This document shows positions 46,427 through 59,950 of a stretch of DNA of 64,000 nt, piece after piece. Source of the stretch: Megalonaias nervosa (Eukaryota > Mollusca > Bivalvia > Unionida > Unionidae). Position 1 is the first letter of the stretch. Each line of letters opens with the position of its first letter. Both the position numbers and the translations under genes were made by a program. The notes beneath the pieces are model-generated. The model did not search any database and was not told the origin of the DNA. It was given only the letters and a program-made list of their open reading frames with translations. Location of the stretch: NCBI GenBank assembly GCA_016617855.1, contig JAECUM010004910.1, positions 1-64,000 on the forward strand, given 5' to 3'.

Positions 46427-48183
46427 CCGCTATAACACAGTAGTTGGGAGCCATAGAACCCAACTGAGTTATAGACCGAACTGTGTAATAAGCAACCAGG
46501 TCAGTTAGCTAAAGAAAATAATGCATGTTCCCAAAACATTTGCAGGGTCAGGATGGGTGGGAGTAATAAATGCCGATACAAAAATACGTGCTTCATTGAC
46601 ACAGTTACCATCTTAAATCGATGCATATTAACTGAGAAATACACCTGTAGTGAAAACAGAGAAGGCATATATAATATTTTATTTTATTCAAAGAACCACG
46701 CATTGGTACATATACATGTATACTGTTTATATATACATGTCTAATGTGTAGCATGAATAGAGTATCAACACTGTGTACTCATTCGTGAATCTCATTACAT
46801 ACATTGAATCCACAATACAAGTAATTCCATCGAAAATCTGTACACACAGATTTAAAATATTCAATAATTTTGTAACATATCATTATGTGTCTGAATTCAA
46901 TGGAAAAATTAGCACAATCACGTAATGACTGATGAAGCACATTTACTTTTCAATACGTTCCAAGGTCAGTAAAATTTAATTTTACATTTTAAGCCATGCT
47001 GGTAGCGTTTGTAAAAATAAACATTTTTCTTGCCAAATGGAAACTTTCACAGCACAGTAAAAGTGTTCAGTCACATTGGAAGATGAAACAATCCATCAGA
47101 TTCCATTGCTTTTATTTAAGTTTGGTACTGACTTCCTTTGAAGAAAGGTTCTTTGTTTTTATTGAAGATTGGAGTCAGCTTTCTTTGATGAAGGGTGCAT
47201 GTGTTATTGAAGTCACTGAGAAAGGACAGATTTGGAGAACCAAACAAATGACAGTTTCTTATTGTTGCAGCAACATCAAATAATTGTATAGCATGATTGA
47301 GACGGTTTTTTTTTTTTTATTTGCTTAGTACATATTCATAACAATTGGTGCTTCAAAGGTAATCTGTTTGCTTTGAATTTTCAGCAAACCATTTTATCTG
47401 GGTGCATTAAAAAATAAGGAATTGGCCATTGTTTGGTCGATTATAGCAGTTACTATTCCTCCCTGCCTTCAAAGGTTGGTCAGTTGTAGCTAGTCACGGT
47501 AGCATGACCATTCAATAGACCAACAAGTAGATCTGTTTTTGGTCTTTTTTTTGTGCGACATGATTCTGCCTTCCAGGTATGTGTGTGAAATTTAAGCAAG
47601 GGTCAACAGATAATAGAGCCACAGGTGTTCTGATCTGACAGGGATTACAGCAGAAAATGTAAGTGTTCTGAAAAATTTAATTCTGAGTGAAAAGAAGAGG
47701 AATTTTACTTACCATCCACATACAAAGGACAGTCTATGTAAATATATTAATTAGTAGCGAGTGGGTGATAATCCGACAAAAGATCCATTTTGAGATATTG
47801 CAAGGTCTGGTTGATCTCTGCTACCCAAAATGTCAAATTAAAAAAAAATGCAGATATCTCACAGCATACAGTACTCATGGTAGATGTCAGCATAAGAAGA
47901 TTATGATATAACAATGCACTTTTAAGATAGCTTGTCAATATGGGCAACAAATTTATTTGTTTATGTAACAGTATATAGATTTCATGATCATCTTGTATTA
48001 TTCATATGCGATCTTTTCCCCTAAATGATAATAAACTTTTTACATTTCTTTTTTTGTTCTTTTAATAATTGTTTTTTCATGTACGAGAAAAATACATGTA
48101 TATGAAATTTCAGGAGCCTCGCCACAACCGTGTTATATACGAATTCATGTTATAACAGAGTGTGCTTTAGTGGGGTCACACTG
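46427..48183. mobile_element. pogo/Tigger-like non-autonomous element, copy 1 (1757 bp)
   Basis: The right end GGGGTCACACTG and left end CTGTATGACCCC are imperfect inverted repeats next to TA dinucleotides at both ends (46425-46426 and 48184-48185). Copy 2 at 57967-59950 is the same family with a clean CAGTGTGACCCC start. Inner blocks such as GCTATAACACAGTAGTTGGG are shared. A TA target and CAGT termini fit Tc1/mariner-pogo in established knowledge. No transposase is seen. Confidence 0.75.
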
Positions 48184-49704
48184 TATTATTATTATTCCAT
48201 CCTCTTTATTTGATTTTATACAAAAGACATGTATGCAATTAATGTGATAGTACAAAAGCAAGTCTTACTTTAATTGATTTTAATGATACAACAAACCCTT
48301 TCACCAATCAGAGGTCAAAACACAGCAATCAGTTAGGTTCTGAAATGCTCAAGGACAATATAGCTATAATGTTAGATTGACACTTTTAACATTTTAACAT
48401 GAAACAAAAATTTCACTAGATAAAACTTATTTAAGTGGTATAATCATATCTTAAAATGCTACCACACCAGTAGGAATTACTGATATTTTCATTGATCAAA
48501 ATATTGTCAAATATCTTTATTTGTTGTGTACCAAGAACTTTTGTTTGCATAGAAAACTTAAAAAATATATGACTTTTTTAAAAGTTGTATATTTCATGAT
48601 GTTGAATCAGATTTCCTGGCACTAACTGCCATTTTTGACAGTAAAACAGGCAATATATCAAAGTTTCATTTACTAGTTTTGATCATGATTTCTTCATGTC
48701 CAACAAATTGTGGCCAATTCTGTTGGTATTTTTAAGAGGAAAGTTGGGATCCATGCCTGACCCTGGCATTACAAGTGGGTTCAAAAGTTATCCAGGTGTG
48801 AATTATCAAGGGAGAGGTGCACATTTGTGCTCAAAGGGAGAGAACTCAGTTCATTACCACAGAGATTTTCGAATTGCAGCATGTGACAGTGTTGCCAGAT
48901 GTCCAAGAGGTCTATTTATATTAGCTGATCATAGACCAAGATAGCATTTAAACCAAGTGTAATTATCAAGTGACAGCTGTTGTATCAAATTATTTTAGGT
49001 AAAACACAATAAAGTTTGAGCGTGTCATTTAAACCCACTTAAATCTACATACATGAAATAGATACTCCACTTTTGCAGGTAGAATCATTAAAATAAACTC
49101 AATACATGACTTCCTTAAAATTTTTCTTTTTGTTATAAATCAGTAATACATTGAAAAATACTATGATCTGTATCTTCAAATGTTTGCACGTCCGTCAAAA
49201 TGGAAACGGTTTTTAAGAAATGTTTGACATTGACAAGTGTCATTTACATGTTATTTTTTTTAAAAGAATATCTCTATAAAACTGTGAGATATATTGATTC
49301 TTCAGATAATTCCAGAACACCTGATTTTCAAAATAAATGCATGTTAAGTATCCATAGGTAGTTTCAGGGCTTCATGTACAGGATCTACAGGGACACTGTG
49401 ATTCGAGAAACAACTCTTGGCACAGACCCAGATCCTGATGGTGTGAAGTTCAGCAGCAAACATTCTTTATCTGTCATCAAAGATGGTATAACAGTCAGCC
49501 ATATCCCTACAAAATTTCCATTTTTGCAACACCGGGTGAATACACCCTTGTGATGTGTAGCAATCATTTGTTTTTTTTCATGATGTCTTTCACTGTCTCT
49601 GTCTCACTCTTATCCACCACACACAAGCATGCATGCACAAACACAAGCACACTAATACTGAAATATTTCAATAATCTTTAAGATCAATCAATTAAAGACA
49701 TATT

Positions 49705-49706
<2 letters not shown>
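48184..49706. other. Intronic; two short coding-like frames
   Basis: 48696-48944 and 49368-49556 are open on the plus strand but have no recognised motif. The second has an acceptor-like CAG at 49367. Confidence 0.35.

Positions 49707-49771
<65 letters not shown>
49707..49771. repeat. (CT)n microsatellite
   Basis: About 32 uninterrupted CT units. Confidence 0.95.
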
Positions 49772-49773
<2 letters not shown>

Positions 49774-50926
49774 ATTTGTAACTAGGCTCACATGAGCTAG
49801 AATTTTGTAATTTTCATCAATCCAGATTTCTGGATTAATGGGTAAACTTGGTTTAAAATTGTTACAAGAACCAAAGGAATTTTAAGAGGTGCTTCCATCA
49901 TCAAAGCATTTTTTTGAGACACATAAGATTGTTACACAAAATAATATTTAATGGTGAAAAAAGTGAAAGGTATAGATAGATTAGTGTCTAGAAAATAAAC
50001 GTTAATTTCTGAAAAGCTCCAGTTGGGCAATCTCATACATTATGATCTTTTTGTGGTGTGTGCCTTTGTCAGGAAGGTCACAACTCTTAACACTGTATTG
50101 ATTGGAAAATTTAAGGAAACAAAACATTATTAAGCAGTGTTTTATTAATTTCTTCTAAAACTTAAGGTACTGGAAATATGAAAAACAGATACAATGTCGC
50201 AAAATACTTTTGCTTTCAGGCAGAAACAAATATCTGTATTTATCACATTTGTTTAAAAAAACTTTAATTGTTATTTTACCAAGAAACAGAAATTCAAATT
50301 AATATGGGTAAATTAAACACACACACATAGACACACAGACACACAGATATATCTATATATGTGTGTGTGTGTGTGTGTGTTTAATATATATATATATATA
50401 TCCCCAACATTTACCTGTGTTTTAATTTTTTTGTTCACATTATTAATGAAATTGGATCCATGACCATAACTGGCTTTTGAGAAGGATCATATTTTTCTGA
50501 TTGATGTTATATTGAGGGAATACTGTCAAGCTGTTATATTGAGGGAATACTGTATAATTGCTGAACAGTTGCTGAAGTTTACATGAATTTATGAAATAAA
50601 AGTAAACTTTTCTCAGTATTTGGTTATCCAGTGTATAGTATAATTACTGGAAATACATGTAAATGATTGTTCATAATGATAAATTACTCATTTCTTTTGA
50701 AAGAGGATTTATTAGAATCACAAGTACAGTTCCAATTAACAATAAAAATTAACAATATTTGAAAAGTAAAAGGATTTGTAAAAAAAAATTATATATATTG
50801 CTCAAAAGAATTTGTAATGTGTACATATCTGAAATCAGCAACATGAGCCAGGCTGTTATATTGGTCCCACATGGGCCTCTAGTTTTCATAATTCATTTTA
50901 CATAAGATAACCTTTTTGTTGCAGAG
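49772..50926. other. Intronic; CA/TG/TA microsatellite at about 50318-50400
   Basis: CA, TG and TA tracts lie side by side. The region ends with the splice acceptor TTTTTGTTGCAGAG. Confidence 0.5.
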
Positions 50927-51038
50927 GCAGAGAAGAATGCAGTGCTAGCACAAGAATTATCAACTGTTAAAAATAAAATCTACCTTGCTGAGGAGAAGTC
51001 TAGGAAAACAGAGAAGACCTGCAAACAGCACCTTGCAG
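50927..51038 (+). CDS. CCDC122-like coiled-coil exon
   Basis: An acceptor at 50926 (GCAGAG|GCA) keeps phase 0 with the exon ending at 39171; an alternative AG two bases earlier would need another phase. The donor is GCAG|GTCATA at 51038/51039 (phase 1). It encodes AEKNAVLAQELSTVKNKIY and a Lys/Glu-rich helix with a Cys (KTEKTCKQHLAG). The IY...T..TC spacing fits remembered CCDC122. Confidence 0.65.
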
Positions 51039-52247
51039 GTCATATTTTAGATGTGGTTCATTTGAAAAAGACACGCTAGAATTGCATTAACTAATTTTAA
51101 CACCACATCTTAAAGGAGGAAAGTGCATTAAATTTTTGTGAATACTACCAATTACTTTACCATAATGAACAGGGGAATGAAGTCAAAAGAAGAGAACTGG
51201 TAGAGAAGCAAAGTAGTTGTCTCCCCTAGGCTTTACAATTCAAAATCAGTCTTTTATGTAGTCAGATGAATCGGTGAAGCCAAGTTAAAGTACAAAAGTA
51301 TCAAAGACAATATGATTCTGCAAAAATGTGCCAGTTACAAGTCTTGTTGCAAGCTTGGAAAGTATTTCATGCAGAAAATTTACAACAGAAGGAAGCATAT
51401 TTAAATTATTAAATTTAATAAGATTCAGATGGAAAATTTGAATGTTTAACTTTTGACAGTGTTGACATTTTTAATATTTCTTTAGCTTCAAAATTATGAC
51501 AGATGTATCATATCATATTAATTGTTTGCCCTTTTTTTTAAAGCAATAAAATTATATTAAAAGCATGAAAAGTACAATTAATCTTGATTTCAATAAATAT
51601 CAGCTGTACACATTCAGACAGGTGTATGATTATACTAAGCACTCTAAGCTTGAGGTAGTCGGCAGTGCTTAAGTTGGAGGACACTGGAAAATATTGAAGG
51701 GAACCATCCAGTTTAACAGTAACTAATTTTTTTGATGGTCTAGAACCATGCAAGTGTATTCATTCTGTTCTTTTCTTTTAGAAAAAAGGTGCAAAAGCAG
51801 ATATGTTATTAACGTCTTATCCAAGCTTTGACCTGTAAATCACTTACATCTCACTGACTTCTTTTTTGCAAATATACTTTCCCAAAAAATACCCATGAAT
51901 AGATGCTTTTGTAAAATCAGAGGGTTTTTGGACTATATGTTTTATTCATAAATCTACTCGAATTAATAACTGTAAGAGTTGAATTTGTAATGTAGACACC
52001 TCATTAATAAACATGAAAATATGACAATTCATTCTGGAAATGTGCTGTGAACTGCCTTTAATAAACCAAAATTCATCAGTGATCAATCTGTAAAGACTGA
52101 ATTGGCTGCTTTTATGCGAACAGTTAAAGTTGGCACTTAGTTCCCATTTTGTCGCATGACGTAGCCAGTGATATGTTTATGGTATCTAAAAGTTGGCATT
52201 ATATTATTACAAAGTGAAATAAGTTATGCTGCTTCTCTTTAATTCAG
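51039..52247. other. Intron
   Basis: No feature recognised. Confidence 0.45.
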
Positions 52248-52329
52248 ATATACAGATTCTGGTGAGCGAGCGTGCTAACCTGCAGTATGAGTTGGAAACA
52301 AAAGCTGCTGAGCATGAGGCTGACCTGAG
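52248..52329 (+). CDS. CCDC122-like coiled-coil exon
   Basis: Acceptor TTTAATTCAG at 52247, donor CTGAG|GTAAAAG at 52329/52330. Starts in phase 1, as the previous exon requires, and ends in phase 2. Encodes IQILVSERANLQYELETKA and EHEADL. Confidence 0.7.
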
Positions 52330-53945
52330 GTAAAAGAAATAGATGGCCTTTCCCTTTCCTACAGCAACTTGGTACATAGTCATAAATAAGCCATACTTCC
52401 TTAAGATCTTAATTTAAGATTGCAACCTTGGGCTCTTGAATCTCATTGTTTCATCCTGTAATAATTGTCTCCCCCTCCAAAGCAAACAAGGTATACCATA
52501 TTGACCAATTTATAACATGCACACAACTATGAATAGGATAGACCCAGACCTTAACATCACATCATGTAAATGCAGGTCAGGGTTAGGCTGTTCAACATTC
52601 TTTTTAGTTCATCTAAACAGTATAATTGAACTTTCACAGTTCATTCCATTAATGGTAATGGTATTGCTTAGTTCGATCCTATGCAATTATGGGAGCTTTG
52701 TTTAAAACAAAATAGAACTTTCCTGTAACACATTAATCACTATTAATCACTATGATTGATTTTTTTTTCCCTGAAATATGTGTGTATAGGGATTAACAAC
52801 ATATCAGTACAATACTGCCTGTATGGAGTCAATTAAAATTTAAGTTCTAAAAGTGCAAAGGTAAGAAATGGGAGTCCCACCAAAGAAGACAAGTGCACTC
52901 CTGAAAATCATAGGAAGATTCACAGACTTACAAAAGAATACATATATTTAACACATTCACATAAACTTTTAAATAACTAAAACATGATGTGGTTTTTGTT
53001 TGTTTTTAATCTGAAATTTTTCTGAAAGTTGGATTTAGCCCAAAATTGTTTCACAACATTCCATTTGGCAGCCACACTGATTTGTGTAACACGTGGCAAA
53101 GGATCATAAATGTAACTATTTTTATAATATTCACCATTACTTTGTAACAGATACAATTTTTTTTTCAAAAAAGATATTTTTTTCAAATTATTGTGTTATT
53201 ATTAATGAAAAATAACTGTTAATATTATTAAAGTTGTGGAAGATTCCTCTGGAATTTCTGTACATTCCTTACTGACAGTAACTACCAAGGAACCAGTACA
53301 ATGAAAAAGTAATATGGTACATACCACTGGATAAAAATGTGGTAAACTGGTATACTGGTATTACTGTACACCTGTGGGTGGGTATGTAAATGATTAGTGA
53401 GAGTATGTGTGCTCACCAGCTGATTTCCTTGCATCCATAATAGTAATTCCATCGAAATTGTGTATGAAGAAGCCAAATTTCTGTAATTATTTCCTGCTAG
53501 ATTCCATTTGAATCCAGATACATCATTTCTTTATAATATACTCACACTAACTTATAAAACACTGCATTTCCTGAAACATTCATATTTTCTCTTGTATCAT
53601 GACTAAACACAGTGTCCTTTAAAAAAAAAATGTCTGCTCAGCATTGTAAGGGTTATTCATATTTTTATTAGAAATTATGTCCATCAGAGAGTCACTGTCT
53701 TATCCACTTAATATCTCCAGAATCATTTGAGATATCTTTATGAAACTTGGTATTTATTTTTAATATGTTTCATAAAGAGATATTGAAATGTATCAGTGGA
53801 ATAAAATTGATAGTGATTCCACATTTATCATCACAGTGTCAATGTCACTTTTGAATCTAATTTCTTTTCTCATTTAGGAAATATATCTGTCCTGGTATAT
53901 GTTATTCACACTTGTATTTCCATATTTAGGCCTATTTCATTTTTC
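52330..53945. other. Intron; partial MITE copy near 52492-52600
   Basis: The block ACCATATTGACCAATTTATA and GGATAGACCCAGACC relate to the 40536 MITE. Nothing else recognised. Confidence 0.45.
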
Positions 53946-54245
53946 CGGTGGCCTGAGTGGTTAGAGCATCTGCCTGAGATGCATGAGGTCATGGCTTTGA
54001 GCCCTGGCTGAGTCATATAAAAGTCTTATAAAAAATGGTATAGCAGCTGCCTCGCTTGGCACTCGGCATTACTGACGTTAGTGTTAGGACTGGTTGGCCT
54101 GGTGTCAGGATAATGTGACTGGGTGGGACATTATACTACATATATGTGGCATAATGCCCCATTGCTAGACATCACTAAAAACTGCCACACTGCAGACATC
54201 ATAGCAATATGATTGAAAAGTTATAAAGCTACATTCAAAGTCAAA
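53946..54245 (+). mobile_element. tRNA-derived SINE, full-length copy
   Basis: GGTGGCCTGAGTGGTTAGAG (A box) and GGTCATGGCTTTGAGCCC (B box) open the element. The body (GTGTTAGGACTGGTTGGCCT) and 3' part match 6055-6226 and 7135-7262, which proves the LTR interruption there. Confidence 0.85.
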
Positions 54246-55273
54246 TCACTCAGACTCACATTTTTTCTTCTGCTCCTCTCTTTCTCACTCTCGTATCAGG
54301 ATGAACAGATCTTAAAATATGTCCAAACTAAGTAAACATTTATGTAATAAATGGGGGAGTGATATTAAAAAAAATGCTTAAAAATTGACTCATCATCTGC
54401 ATACAGATCATGGTTAGGCTGTTCAGCCGTTTATTGTTGGTGACACACACTGGCCTCGTAAAGAGGCATCTTTAGGGGAAGATAAGTTTCAGTATTTTTC
54501 CAAGTGTTGTATAGGAAATTGAAATGGATTCATTTTCAAATCACTTAAAAATGAGTATATAATAAATAAGTTACAACATTTGCATGGAAAAATGTGAAAA
54601 AGTTTTTATCCAAGTGATGTTGTACTCCTAACATGCAGTATTGCTCCGAAAAACTAATTCATACAACATAAAACATTGTCTACAGACTTACAACAGGAAT
54701 ACAAGAAATGAGGATGACTCCAAAATTTGAATGGAACTGATTGCTTAGTTCTCTCCTTTATGCACTTTCTATTACAACTATATTTCACAATATACCCCAC
54801 TTGACGAATCTAACTACTCAATTTATCTTGATCTTGTCTATTTATGTGACCTAGCCCAAACAATGGGAAGTTACAGAATTCTTTTAGAACTGCCCAAGCC
54901 CCATCAGTCGATGAGAAATTGACCCAAAGACATCATTAAATCTTATTAAGATTATTATTAGTAATTGTCAACACATATGTAAACATCTATTTATGGATTG
55001 TATGTTATTTTATGCTCTTAACAAACTCAGGTCATGTAGGCAAAATCTAAAGATATTCTGTACAATTTACAGCCATGAATAAAAACTACAAAAATTAGAT
55101 AAAAATCATGTACCAAGAGTTACAAAAAATATAGATTTACATAACGCTATACAAACCAAAAGCAAATCAAGTTTTGTTGCTAAAAGTGTGAAATGTTTAT
55201 GCTTATAATTTTGGGGATTTTTTTTACAGTTATAATAACGTAACATACAGACTTGTTTATTTTGACCTGACAG
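54246..55273. other. Intron
   Basis: No feature recognised; ends with the acceptor TTTTGACCTGACAG. Confidence 0.45.
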
Positions 55274-55404
55274 GAGGTTTGCGAGAAGCAGAGAGAAAGT
55301 TCAGAGTCACAAGGAAAAAGTAAAGGAATTTGAGGAATCTACCTCGTTCATTCATGAGCAGATAAAAGCTACTGAGTCCAAGCTGCATGAACTGAAACAG
55401 CAAT
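55274..55404 (+). CDS. CCDC122-like coiled-coil exon
   Basis: Acceptor CTGACAG at 55273, donor CAAT|GTAAGA at 55404/55405, phase 2 in and phase 1 out, compatible with both neighbours. Encodes RFARSREKVQSHKEKVKEFE and ESTSFIHEQIKATESKLHEL, a highly charged coiled coil. The K-V-x-S-H-K and S-F-I spacing is the best match to CCDC122. Confidence 0.75.
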
Positions 55405-55898
55405 GTAAGAAAAGTGGAACCATTATAATTGCCTCTGAGTTTTCCGAACTCATGGGATGTCAGGAGGAATTTTTTTTAGTCTGTTGAAGTCTTATCTTGG
55501 AAACATAAGCAAGACAAAAATATCACTTGTCCAACAATCATGTTGTTGTTGTTCATCTCAGTATTTTGACCATAATGGGCAGTAGTTCGGCCTGTATATG
55601 CCATCACCCTTTTGTTGTTCTTGTTACTACCATATGTTAAGTTTTTGCATTTAGCTCCATTTTCTTGAAACTGTTGCACAGCCATAACAATTTATGGGTG
55701 CATTCACTTTGACAAATACTACATGCTGTTAGAAAAATTGGTCATAATAACCTAATTTTATGCTTTAGAGATGGCATAAAGGTTTTGCTTTCATTTCTGT
55801 TCTGACATTTGCGTGTACAGTTATCAAATTTAATCTGGTCATATAATTTGAGGACACACTGATCTTTTTTGCTCTTGTGACCTTTTTTAATCATTCAG
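55405..55898. other. Intron
   Basis: No feature recognised. Confidence 0.4.
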
Positions 55899-55922
55899 TG
55901 GCAGAGCAGATGAGACATAGCG
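55899..55922 (+). CDS. Possible further CCDC122-like exon
   Basis: A pyrimidine-rich acceptor ending TCATTCAG at 55898 joins in phase 1 to give LAEQMRHSG, which fits the remembered family at this point. A GT follows at 55923. Without splicing there, the frame would end at a TAG near 55986. Later exons would lie beyond the transposons or outside the window. Confidence 0.35.
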
Positions 55923-56060
55923 GTCAGTGGAACTTTGTATTAATTGACTTGGAGCATTGTGACCAATTTGGCATGTTTGGTTTGTAGACTACAGAGGTTA
56001 TGGTACCTTGAGTTGTTGATTTGGATTCTTATTGTATGTTCTGTTGTTAGCCACCAAGTA

Positions 56061-57648
56061 CACCACTCCCTCAATAACTTGCGCCCTGATAACTCGCGAA
56101 CCCGCTTATAATGCAGGGTCAGGCGTGGATCCCAATTTTTAAACCAGAAAATACCCAAAAAAACTGATCCCTATTGGTTGAACTTGAAGAAAGTCGTGAT
56201 CGAAATTGGTAACGGAAACTTGATATACCGCTCGTTTTATATTCGAAAACAGTCGATAGGACCTGGAAATTTAATCAACATTATGAAATAACGACTTTTA
56301 ATAAGAAGTCATATAATTTGTTACATTTTCTTTTCAAACGACATTCTTAGTAAACCACAATTAACAATATTCAAGGACATTTCGATCAATGAAAATGTCA
56401 CTTATGCCAAGTGGAGGCAGTACTTTAATAAATAAATACCAATTAAATAAATTTTTTTATTAGTTGAAATTTGTGTTCAAGTTCTATCTTTTAGTTTCTT
56501 TTAAGTGTAATCATCATAAATGCAATGTGTCCTCTTGTAATTAAACGTAAAATGTGTCAATCTACTGTAACAGCTATGTCCGCGAGCGTTTCGCTGAGAA
56601 CCTATTTAAGTGCCCACCGTGTTTTGATATCGGACTAGCGGAAGCATCTGTTGTATTGTTGCACTAAATAAAAAGAGGGCCTCCTTTTCTATTATCATGG
56701 TAATTACGTCTTCTGAATCAAATAAAGCAGGTGGAATTGAAGAAAAAAAAAGGTCAAAAGGCATACAAATCCTACATGCTTAAGAACCAGCGGCACCGGT
56801 CGTATGTCTGGTAACTCATTTCAGTTTTTCAATCGAACACTGTGATATATTTTATTGTGTACATATCTAATTAAACTACCTTAGAAATTACCTACTAAAT
56901 CATAAACGTGATTAAAGATAGCAAGGCAGCCAAGCGAAATGAGTACTTTGTAAAATAATGAGCTTTGTTTCACAGATACGGACCGTTGTGGGAAAAACGA
57001 GTTTCAGAGAATTCTTTAATTCGCACGTAGAGATATCCTCAAGCATGATAAGAAGTTTCACTATTACTTTTGCAATGAAATCACGGCATGAATATTTTAC
57101 TAACTGAAAAATACAAAAATTTAGTTTCGACGTAGACAATTGTCTGATGAAATAAATGTTACGTGTTTTTGATAAAATGGAATCTTGTTTGGTAGAGTAT
57201 CAACAGTTAGTCTGGTTCGCTGCTTCGTAGACTCCTAGTTTCGTGAAATACTATTACACAACCTTCTGGGAACCAGACTAATCAACAAAACAAAAAGCCG
57301 TGACGTAATACACAAATGTTTTCGCATACTGTGTTTGGTTGTTGAAACCAGTTGCAATCATGTTATTGATCTTTCAGATGTTGGACATTGTGAAATTAAA
57401 TGTGATATATAGATAATAACAAACAACTTCATCAGAAAAAGCACTTTATTGACAATTTTTCTCGACTCGATTATAAAACGAGGATTCAGCCATTAAACAG
57501 CCCAGTTCCCTTTCCCCCCAAACCTAACCACGCGGTTTTCTGGATGTCTAGCGGGTTTTTTGGAGGTCCCTCGGTAACTCGCACCCTCGCTTATAGTGCG
57601 GTCTGTGTTTTTGGACCCCGATGTGCGCGAGTTATTGAGGGAGAGGTG
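56061..57648. mobile_element. TA-target TIR element, family B (1588 bp)
   Basis: Starts CACCACTCCCTCAATAACTT and ends with the reverse of CACCTCTCCCTCAATAACTC. TA lies on each side (56059-56060, 57649-57650). Further inner blocks pair (CTCGC..CCGCTTATA with TATAGTGCGG). pogo-like termini are inferred. No transposase frame. Inserted in a minisatellite whose unit resumes on both sides. Confidence 0.8.
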
Positions 57649-57650
57649 TA

Positions 57651-57966
57651 TTGAGTTTTCTTTGGTATGTACTGTATTTAGCCACCTGGTTCTGGGAATT
57701 CCAGCTTTATTTACTGTATTTAACTACCTGGTACTGGGAATTCCCATTGTGTGTACTGGATTTAGCCACCAAGTACTGGGAATTCTGACTGTATGTGTAC
57801 TGTATTTAGCCACCAAGTACTTGGAATTTCACCTGTATGTACAGTATTTATCCACCTGATACTGGGAATTCCTACTGTATGAACTGTAGTAGTCACCTGG
57901 TACTGGAACTCCTACTGTATTAGCACATAGCCACCTAGTACTGGCAATTCCTACTGATGTACAGTA
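57651..57966. repeat. Minisatellite, about 45-bp unit, interrupted by two transposons
   Basis: Units read GTACTGTATTTAGCCACC, then TGGTACTGGGAATTCC. The array starts left of 56060 (TTAGCCACCAAGTA) and resumes at 59951-60020 (TATTTAGCAACATGC, ACTGGGAATTCC). Confidence 0.85.
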
Positions 57967-59950
57967 CAGTGTGACCCCGCTATAACACAGTAGTTGGGAG
58001 CCATAGAACCTGACCGTGTTATAGACCGAACCATGTTATAAGCAACCAGGTCAGCTGAAGAAAATGATGCATGTACCCAAAAATATGTGCAGGGAGGGGT
58101 AGGTAATAAATGCGGGCGCAAAATACGTGCATCATTGGCACAGTTATCATCTTAAATTGATGCATATTAAATGAGAAATACACCTGTAGTGAAAACAGAG
58201 AAGGCATATATAATATTTTACTTTATTCAGAGAACCACGCATTGGTACATACGTGTATACTGTTTATATATACATGTCTAATGTATAGCAATAAATAAAG
58301 TATCAATACCTTGTACTCACCCGTGAATCATGTCACATACATTGAATCCACAATACAAGTAAAATTCCATCGAAAATATGTACACACAGATTGAAAATAT
58401 TCAGTAATTTTGTTACAGGTCATATAGGTCTGAATTCATTGGAAAAAAATAGCACAATCACGTAACGAATGGTGAAGCACGTTTACTTTTCAGTACGTCC
58501 CAAGTCGGTAAAAGTTTGCGTCTTAAGCGCCGTCGGTAGAATTCGTAAGCATAAACTTTTTTCCTGTGAAAAGGAAACTTTCACAGCACAGTAAAAGTGT
58601 TCCAGTCACATTGGAAAATGAAACAGTCCATCAGATTCCATTGCTTTTATTTAAGTTTGGTACTGATTCTTTGTTTTTTATTGAAGATTGTAGTCGGCTT
58701 TCTTTGATGAAGGGTACATGCGTTTTTGAAGTCACCGCTAAAGGACAGCTTCGGAGAACCAAACAGATGCCTATTTCTTATTGTGACAGCATCATCAAAG
58801 AGTTGTATTGCATGATTGAGACTAATTTATTTCCCATTTGCTTAGTACGTTTTCATTACAATCAGTGCTTCAAAGGTAATGTTTTCTTTGAAATTTCAGC
58901 TACTACTTTATCTGGGTACATTTTTTAAAAATGAATTGGCCGTGTATGATCAATTGTAGTTACTGTTTCTCCCTGCCTACTGAATAGACAAGTGAGAGCT
59001 TGCTTTTTTTTTATTTGACATTTGTGGTAGTGGTGTGATGCTGCCAACCACGCATGCGTCAGAAATTTAAAGAAAGGGTAAATCGACTATACAAACGCAG
59101 GTGTTCTGGTCTGATGACAGGGATTACTACAGAAAATGTGAATGTTCTGAAGGATTTAATTCTGATTTAAAAGAAGAGGAATTTTGCTAATCATCCACAT
59201 ACAAATGTCAGTCTATGTAAATATATTAGTTACTAGCGAGCGGCTGAAAATCCGATGAAAGATACATTATGAGATAATGCCTCGTCCGGTTGATCTCCAC
59301 CACCAGAAATGTAAATTTGAAAAAAAAGCGGATATCTCAAAACATACAGTACTCATGCTAGATGTCAACATAAGCGGATTATGATATAACAGTGCACTGT
59401 TAAGATGATTTGTCAATATGGACAAAGAATTTGTTTATGTAACAATAGATAAATTTCAGTGCATTTTATATCGACTTTGCAGCTTCCTTTCATGGGCCTC
59501 TGAATTTCTCCACTCCAAACTGATGGTTGTATATGCAGGTTTAAACAGCTAACAATGTTGGCACTAAAAAAAATTACCAGATGGTGTATTTTGCCACCAA
59601 GAAGGGAAACAAAAATCGCAATTTGCGACATTAGCGAAGCCCAGCACGATTCCTGAATAAACTTTTTACACGTCATTTTTCGTACTTTTAAGAAGAAAAC
59701 ATTATTTTCTAGTGTATGAGAAAAATGCATATAAAATTTCAGGAGCCACTCCACGATCATCTTGTATTATTCATAAGCGATCTCTTCCCTAAAATGGTAA
59801 TACTTTTTTGTTTTTTTCATACTTTTAAGAAAGATTTTTTTTTTCGTGTACGAGAAAAATACATGTATATGAAATTTCAGGAGCCACACCACGACTGTGA
59901 TATATCCGAATTCGTGTTATAATGGAGCATGCTATAGCAGGGTCACACTG
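57967..59950. mobile_element. pogo/Tigger-like non-autonomous element, copy 2 (1984 bp)
   Basis: Perfect CAGTGTGACCCC / GGGGTCACACTG ends flanked by TA (57965-57966, 59951-59952). Same family as 46427-48183. It is longer because part of its right end (AAATTTCAGGAGCCAC and GTATTATTCATA blocks) is duplicated around 59450-59890. Confidence 0.85.
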
